DNA from: Bacteroidales bacterium
Lineage (GTDB): Bacteria; Bacteroidota; Bacteroidia; Bacteroidales; WCHB1-69
Reading direction: 5' to 3'
DNA length: 11,007 nucleotides
NCBI GenBank assembly: GCA_016285615.1
Contig: JAEERB010000078.1
Location: 1 to 11,007, forward strand
Positions within the stretch are counted from its first letter, which is position 1, and each line of letters starts with the position of its first letter. A program made the translations under genes and the position numbers. The notes under the pieces were generated by a model. It was not told where the DNA came from. It searched no databases and saw nothing but the letters and a program-made list of their open reading frames with translations. Below, in pieces: positions 6,571 to 11,007 of the stretch.

Positions 6571-8910
6571 CTACCTATTCGGTGTATCCCAAACTTTAGT
6601 CTGGATGCAATGAATCGTCTGCATCATGTTTTCTATTCTTAATACAAAATCCCCTTCTTCAATTCGCCAGCGACCGTCTGCACCGACAAATGCGAGATTT
6701 TGAGCCGGCAAGTGGAAGGTTATTGTCTTCTGTTCCCCAGGCTGCAATTCCACTTTGGTAAAATCGCGCAGTCGGCGGTTGTCAGGCGTAATAGAGGCCA
6801 CCAAATCGCTGGAATAGAGTAATACTGCCTCTTTGCCAGTAACAGCGCCCACATTCTTCACATCCACCGACACAGTCAGCATATCATCGGCGGTAAAACT
6901 CTTTGTATCAACCACTAAATTACTGTACACGAAATCGGTATAGCTCAGTCCATAGCCAAACGGCCACTGCCATGCCACCACGGCATCGTAGTTATAGTCG
7001 CCTTCCATCGTCTTTACCTGCTCGCTAACTTTAAAGTCGTAAGTAATTTGTGACGAGAGTTCGCTAGGATAAGTATAGGGCAACTTGCCCGAGAAATTGG
7101 CTTTGCCCGACAGCAGGCCAGCCAATGCATCGCCACCATAATTTCCTGGCAACAAAATATTTACCACTGCCTTTGACATCGGCACTATGTCGGCTATGAT
7201 GCGCGGGCGACCTTCGTTCAAAATCAGAATGATGGGTTTGCCCGTTTGGGCTAATGCTTTCACCAAATCACGCTGGTTTTCCGAAAGCCGCAAGTCTGTC
7301 AGATTGCCGGGCGTTTCGCAGTAGCTATTTTCACCGACACAAGCAATGATGACATCCACATTGGCGGCGACAGAAACAACCTTATCTATTTGAGGTTCAT
7401 TCTCTTCAAAGTATTTTCCTTTCTTGTAGGTCACCCCTTCTTCCAGCACCACTTTATCGTTGCCAAACTCGTTGCAAAGGGCCTCATAAATGGTATTGAA
7501 ATTTTCTGAAACACCAGGCATATCAGCCCCTTGCCAAGTGTACGACCACCCACCATTCAGGCAGCGCATCTGGTTGGCATTAGGCCCTGTCACCAAAATT
7601 CTGGTTCCTTGTTTCAAAGGCAGAATATCGCCCTCATTTTTCAGCAGCACCATTGATTCTTCGGCTGCTTTCAATGACTGATTGACAAATTTTTCAGAAC
7701 CAAAATCGGCATAATCAACATTTGCTTTCACAGGATTGTCGAACAAGCCCAAGCGATACTTCACCCGCAGAATACGGCGCACGGCGTCGTCAATGCGCGC
7801 CTGACTCACCTTTCCTTCTAATACTAACTCTTTCAACAGAATACAAAAGTCCACCTCATACGGTTCCATCGTCATATCGACACCGGCATTGACAGCAATT
7901 CGGATGGCTTCTTTCTTATCCTTCGCTATATGCTCTCTCGTCCACAAACTGTTTATATCCTGCCAATCGGTGATGATCATTCCATCCCATTGCAAATCCT
8001 CTTTCACCCATTGTGTCAAATACTCATAGCTGGCGTGCAGCGGCACCCCGTTCACGCTGCCCGAGTTGACCATCAGCGTCAGCGCACCCGCTTGGATGGC
8101 AGCCCTGAATGGTTCGAAATACTTCTCTCTCAAAATATTAGGCGCCATATAGACGGGAGTCCTATCCTTGCCGCTGACCGGCGAGCCGTAGGCGAAATAG
8201 TGCTTGATGCAAGTCGCCACATTGTAAGGACCCAAATGGTTCGGGTTATCGCCTTGATAGCCGCGAACTTGCGCTTCCGCCATACGGGCATTCACCACGG
8301 CATCTTCGCCAAAGCTTTCCCAAAGACGCGGCCACCGCGGGTCGCGACCGAGGTCCAGCGTGGGGTTAAACACCCACGGACAGCCGCTGGCGCGACTTTC
8401 GTAGGCCGTAATGTGGGCGCCTTCTTCAGCCAAAGCCGTATTGAACGAAGCCGCCATGTTGATGGGCTGCGGAAAGAGTGTACCTTCTTGGATAAAGGCC
8501 GTTCCGTGATTGTGGTCATTCCCATAAAGCACTGGAATACCAATATGTTTCACAGCCTTCTGCTGGATCAAAGTAATCCATTCCAGCCATTGCGCACGCG
8601 TTTCCGCATAATTGCCCGAAACGCCCAACACCGAGCCGACATAATACTTGGCAAAGAGCGTATCCAACACCGACTCATCCAACTTCATCGCATCTACATA
8701 CCGCCACTTGGGCTTTCCGTTCACCATATCGGGCACACTAAACCGATTGACTTTCAGTTCCAGCATCTGCCCTATCTTCTCTTCCAAAGACATTCGGGAG
8801 AGCTGCCGCTCAATGCGTCGCTCCATAGCCATATCCTTCTGTATGGCTGGAGTTTGCGCCTGCGCACAAAAAGATATAACGATCAATAAACAGACTATGA
8901 CTTTTTTCAT
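6571..8910 (-). CDS. GH3 family beta-glucosidase-type glycoside hydrolase, exported
   Basis: 779 aa from the ATG at 8910; the frame extends only to a TTG at 8925 inside a repeat. The signal peptide is MKKVIVCLLIVISFC, with cleavage after AQA at about 18. The N-terminal barrel shows LDLGRDPRWPRLWESFGED (185-203), KHYFAYG (236-242) and the nucleophile Asp315 in ITDW. The second alpha/beta domain (about 410-615) carries GENSYCETPGN (526-536), where Glu532 is the likely acid/base by analogy with barley-type GH3 exo-hydrolases. A C-terminal Fn3-like domain (about 665-765) follows FGYGLSY (651-657). It is therefore a complete three-domain retaining exo-beta-glycosidase, probably releasing glucose or a related sugar from beta-linked oligosaccharides in the periplasm; specificity cannot be read from sequence. 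It lies 78 bp behind the GH20 gene, likely co-transcribed with it. Confidence 0.95.
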   Translation of the reverse strand: MKKVIVCLLIVISFCAQAQTPAIQKDMAMERRIERQLSRMSLEEKIGQMLELKVNRFSVPDMVNGKPKWRYVDAMKLDESVLDTLFAKYYVGSVLGVSGNYAETRAQWLEWITLIQQKAVKHIGIPVLYGNDHNHGTAFIQEGTLFPQPINMAASFNTALAEEGAHITAYESRASGCPWVFNPTLDLGRDPRWPRLWESFGEDAVVNARMAEAQVRGYQGDNPNHLGPYNVATCIKHYFAYGSPVSGKDRTPVYMAPNILREKYFEPFRAAIQAGALTLMVNSGSVNGVPLHASYEYLTQWVKEDLQWDGMIITDWQDINSLWTREHIAKDKKEAIRIAVNAGVDMTMEPYEVDFCILLKELVLEGKVSQARIDDAVRRILRVKYRLGLFDNPVKANVDYADFGSEKFVNQSLKAAEESMVLLKNEGDILPLKQGTRILVTGPNANQMRCLNGGWSYTWQGADMPGVSENFNTIYEALCNEFGNDKVVLEEGVTYKKGKYFEENEPQIDKVVSVAANVDVIIACVGENSYCETPGNLTDLRLSENQRDLVKALAQTGKPIILILNEGRPRIIADIVPMSKAVVNILLPGNYGGDALAGLLSGKANFSGKLPYTYPSELSSQITYDFKVSEQVKTMEGDYNYDAVVAWQWPFGYGLSYTDFVYSNLVVDTKSFTADDMLTVSVDVKNVGAVTGKEAVLLYSSDLVASITPDNRRLRDFTKVELQPGEQKTITFHLPAQNLAFVGADGRWRIEEGDFVLRIENMMQTIHCIQTKVWDTPNR

Positions 8911-8916
8911 CTTTTT

Positions 8917-8991
8917 TAAATTCAAAATTCAAAGATCAAAATTCAGAAAGACTTTAGTTATTTGAAATCTGAATACTGAATTTTGAATTTA
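8917..8991. repeat. 75-bp element with 15-bp inverted ends filling the GH20-GH3 spacer
   Basis: The arms TAAATTCAAAATTCA (8917-8931) and TGAATTTTGAATTTA (8977-8991) are perfect reverse complements 45 bp apart. The element occupies almost the whole gap: it begins 6 bp before the GH3 start codon and contains the GH20 stop codon (8989-8991) in its other arm. Further CAAAATTCAG-like pieces inside allow imperfect pairing. It encodes nothing. It could be a MITE-like remnant or an mRNA hairpin between the two coding regions. Confidence 0.65.
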
Positions 8992-10665
8992 TTTCTTAAT
9001 CGGCTTATAATCAAGTGTTTCATTATCTCCAAAAATCTGTCGACTGCCGTAATTCCAACCATAGAAATCGTACAGTTTACGCAGAGAGCCCATACGGCGG
9101 CAGAAATCGTTAAAATCACGGTTGTCGTAAGTCCAGCCCACTTCCGAGAGAGCAGCATAGCGCGGCAGGAACATATAGGTCACCTCATCCATATTGCAAG
9201 CGTACTCAGTCCAAGCGTTGCTCTGAACGCCCCAAATCTGTTTCTTCTGGTCATCGGTCAGACCTTTGTAGGGATCGAAGCTATAGGCCGTGTCGATAGG
9301 AATATAATGACCGTAGCCGGGTTGCTTGATGCTGTCGGGCGATTGGAAATAGTCGAGATAGCAGTGCGACAACGGGCACATAATCATACGGTTACCATTT
9401 TCCATGGCAATATTGGCCATATCATCGTAGCGCCAGTGCATGATGATAGCAGTCTTGGAAACGCCACCTTGCACAATCTCTTCCCAGCCAATAATCTCAC
9501 GGCCATGAGCATTGAGGAATTTTTCAATCGTATCCATCACAAACGTTTGCAGTTCAAACTCGTCCTTCAAGCCTTCGGCTTTGATGCGAGCCTGACATTT
9601 GGGACACTCCTTCCACTCGTCTTTCGGACATTCATCACCACCGATATGGAAATATTTATAGGGGAACAACTCCATCATCTCGGTCAGCACATTTTCCAAG
9701 AATTCGTAAATCTCGTCGTTGCCTGCGCAGAGCACCTCTTTCGAAACGCCCCACTTGGTGCGCACTTCGTATGGATAATCGGCACCACGGCAGCCGAGAC
9801 GCGGATAGGTGGCCAAAGCAGCCTGCATGTGGCCAGGAAGGTCAAGTTCGGGAATTACATTGACAAAATTGTCGGCAGCGTAAGCCACGATTTCTTTAAT
9901 CTCGTCCTGCGTATAGAAGCCACCGTAGGGCGTACCGTCGTATTCGGGCGTATTGTGACCGATAACGGTCTCCTTGCGCTGGCTGCCAATCTGCGTCAGT
10001 TCAGGATATTTCTTAATTTCGATACGCCAGCCTTGGTCGTCGGTGATATGGAAATGGAACGTGTTGCCCTTGTGCAGCGCAATGATGTCGATGAACGATT
10101 TCACCTCATCCACAGTCATAAAGTGGCGAGCCGCATCGAGCAAAGCGCAGCGGTATTCAAACTTAGGCTCATCGTTGATGGTAACACACGGCAGCTTTAT
10201 CTTGGCAATGTCGGTTGCGCCGTAGCACTCAGCCGGCACCATCTGACGTAATGACTGCAAACCGTAGAAAAGGCCTTGAGCCGTACTACCGGCAATCACA
10301 ATCTGATCGTTGGTCACTTTGAGTTGGTAGCCCTCTTGAGGCATGGCCACATCTGCCAACAGCACAATACCTTTGCTGTCGCCATTACCCTTCTTGGTAG
10401 CCAGTTCCTTGCCAAACCAATCCTTGCTGTAGCGTTGGCAAGCCTTCAGCACCTTATCCATATCGGGCAGGTTGGTCGTTGAAGCGTCATAAATCACAGT
10501 AGCAGGAGTCAATGTAAACTCGCCCTCGCTAAAGGTGTACTCCACGGGCAGCGGCACCACATTCATTTCTGCTTCGGCTACTACCGTGCGGCCTTTGTTA
10601 CCACAAGACATCAAGGCCGTTATCATCAAACAGCCCAAGGAAATTCTAATCATGTTTTTTTTCAT
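8989..10665 (-). CDS. GH20 beta-N-acetylhexosaminidase lipoprotein
   Basis: 558 aa from the ATG at 10665 (an alternative ATG lies four codons in; the TTG at 10689 is in a repeat). The N-terminus is a lipoprotein signal with lipobox LMSC and Cys21. Residues after Cys (GNKGRT) lack the acidic run of known Bacteroidota surface-export signals, so a periplasm-facing anchor is possible. A GH20b-like N-terminal domain covers about 36-165. The catalytic barrel from about 170 to 510 contains HFHITDDQGW (204-213), HIGGDE with the catalytic pair Asp344-Glu345, then CPKDEWKECPKC with three cysteines, and GWEEI (393-397). GH20 enzymes remove terminal beta-linked GlcNAc or GalNAc by substrate-assisted catalysis. 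The substrate could be chitin oligomers, host glycans or peptidoglycan-derived sugars. It is upstream of GH3 in the same direction, with no clear promoter of its own. Confidence 0.95.
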   Translation of the reverse strand: MKKNMIRISLGCLMITALMSCGNKGRTVVAEAEMNVVPLPVEYTFSEGEFTLTPATVIYDASTTNLPDMDKVLKACQRYSKDWFGKELATKKGNGDSKGIVLLADVAMPQEGYQLKVTNDQIVIAGSTAQGLFYGLQSLRQMVPAECYGATDIAKIKLPCVTINDEPKFEYRCALLDAARHFMTVDEVKSFIDIIALHKGNTFHFHITDDQGWRIEIKKYPELTQIGSQRKETVIGHNTPEYDGTPYGGFYTQDEIKEIVAYAADNFVNVIPELDLPGHMQAALATYPRLGCRGADYPYEVRTKWGVSKEVLCAGNDEIYEFLENVLTEMMELFPYKYFHIGGDECPKDEWKECPKCQARIKAEGLKDEFELQTFVMDTIEKFLNAHGREIIGWEEIVQGGVSKTAIIMHWRYDDMANIAMENGNRMIMCPLSHCYLDYFQSPDSIKQPGYGHYIPIDTAYSFDPYKGLTDDQKKQIWGVQSNAWTEYACNMDEVTYMFLPRYAALSEVGWTYDNRDFNDFCRRMGSLRKLYDFYGWNYGSRQIFGDNETLDYKPIKK

Positions 10666-10686
10666 ATCATTATTATTATTAAAACT

Positions 10687-10697
10687 CAAAATTCAAA
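10687..10697. repeat. CAAAATTCAAA motif shared with the GH20-GH3 spacer
   Basis: The same 11-mer occurs at 8923-8933. Both copies lie in the same orientation, 12-21 bp upstream of a minus-strand start codon (GH3 at 8910, GH20 at 10665). This suggests one repeat family settled in both leaders. Confidence 0.45.
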
Positions 10698-10701
10698 AGA
10701 A

Positions 10702-10747
10702 CTCTCATCTCTCCTCTCTCCTCTCTCCGTTCTCCTCTCTCATCTCT
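10702..10747. repeat. Polypyrimidine/polypurine tract between the partial gene and GH20
   Basis: The plus strand is almost only C and T, built from CTCTC- and CTCTCC-like units with single A or G interruptions. The minus-strand transcript would be a purine run of GAGAG units between the upstream stop codon and the GH20 start. It is low-complexity, noncoding, and possibly length-variable. Confidence 0.65.
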
Positions 10748-11007
10748 TAATTCTCCCACAACCACCAGCGGGCTTTGTAAATCTTGGCGCCGTTGCGTTC
10801 AAACAGTTGCTCGCCAGTATTGTAATCCAGCACATGCGAGGTCCACCAGCTCTCTTCGGGCACGGCGCAGATGGTTCTGTAGCCGGCAGGGCCTGTGGAA
10901 ACGCTCTTGATGTCGTTGGGACGGAAACTGTTGCTGGGTGAGAAAGTGTTCGTATTCGGGTCAAACTCAAACGTTTTCTGCTCGGTCGTCATAATGTAGC
11001 GATCTTG
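10747..11007 (-). CDS. Unrecognised protein, C-terminal 86 residues only
   Basis: The frame is open to the right edge (QDRYIM before the ATG at 10992), so the start lies outside the window and the ATG at 10992 may be internal. The visible part ends YKARWWLWEN and is rich in aromatic residues. Two short similar stretches, TFEFDPNTNTF and SHVLDYNTGEQLF, have the hydrophobic-Asp-x-Asn-Thr pattern often seen in beta-propeller blades such as Kelch or PQQ types, but two imperfect copies do not prove this. No signal peptide can be judged. It lies 81 bp upstream of the GH20 gene in the same direction, with only repeats between, so it may belong to the same transcript and glycan-related function. I chose this frame over the overlapping one (10740-10970) because of its protein-like composition. 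Confidence 0.6.
   Translation of the reverse strand, partial: QDRYIMTTEQKTFEFDPNTNTFSPSNSFRPNDIKSVSTGPAGYRTICAVPEESWWTSHVLDYNTGEQLFERNGAKIYKARWWLWEN

Noticed and set aside
7930..8889. 319-codon open frame on the plus strand opposite the GH3 gene
   Set aside because: It lies fully antisense to conserved GH3 barrel sequence and lacks recognisable features; a shadow frame.
6571..8910. GH3 enzyme as a NagZ-type beta-N-acetylglucosaminidase, suggested by the GH20 neighbour
   Set aside because: The protein has the second and third domains with a GENSYCE-type acid/base region, as in glucosidase-type GH3, rather than the short single-barrel NagZ layout with its KHFPG-type His loop.
8896..8910. GH3 signal peptide as a lipoprotein signal at Cys15
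   Set aside because: The residues before the cysteine (ISF) do not fit a lipobox, whereas the AQA-QT site just downstream fits ordinary signal peptidase cleavage.
8983..10251. 422-codon open frame on the plus strand opposite the GH20 gene
   Set aside because: It is antisense to a gene with complete GH20 catalytic motifs, its translation resembles no family, and it has no promoter or leader. It is explained by the codon bias of the real gene.

Overview
The window looks like chromosomal DNA of a Bacteroidota bacterium, most likely of the order Bacteroidales; genus cannot be settled from the sequence. The basis is: FISUMP-type surface proteins, a type IX secretion (T9SS) sorting-like module, a promoter of the Bacteroidetes TAnnTTTG type, no Shine-Dalgarno sequences before the starts, signal peptides ending in a SAQ/NAQ/QAQ-like motif, and short A/T-rich repeats hugging gene ends. 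No rRNA, tRNA, CRISPR, integrase or transposase is visible.

Left half (1-4721, plus strand): two tandem paralogues. Each carries a FISUMP domain followed by a calcineurin-like metallophosphoesterase. The first enters from outside the window and lacks its N-terminus. The second is complete (955 aa) and shows the whole architecture: signal peptide, T9SS-sorting-like module near the N-terminus, Fn3-like domain, FISUMP, phosphoesterase. The two align without gaps over nearly all of the shared ~527 residues. A 28-bp palindrome follows both genes at a similar distance, so gene plus 3' spacer seem to have been duplicated as a unit of about 3.1 kb. The 231-bp spacer between them also holds two more hairpins and the best promoter in the window.

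Right half (4775-11007, minus strand): four genes pointing leftwards and converging on the paralogue pair. In transcription order they are: the C-terminal end of an unrecognised protein (cut by the window edge), a GH20 beta-N-acetylhexosaminidase lipoprotein, a GH3 beta-glucosidase-type enzyme with a signal peptide, and a MuiA/DUF4139-family exported protein. The first three are 78-81 bp apart with no clear promoter between them, so one transcript is plausible; the DUF4139 gene lies behind a 158-bp gap with its own weak promoter candidate. GH20 and GH3 together suggest exo-acting trimming of GlcNAc- or GalNAc-containing and beta-linked glycans in the periplasm or at the cell surface. No SusC/SusD pair is in view, so a complete polysaccharide utilisation locus cannot be claimed.

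The most unusual content is the duplicated FISUMP-phosphoesterase fusion, with an altered metal-binding motif set and a sorting-like module at the wrong end, and the repeats that fill or overlap almost every gene boundary.
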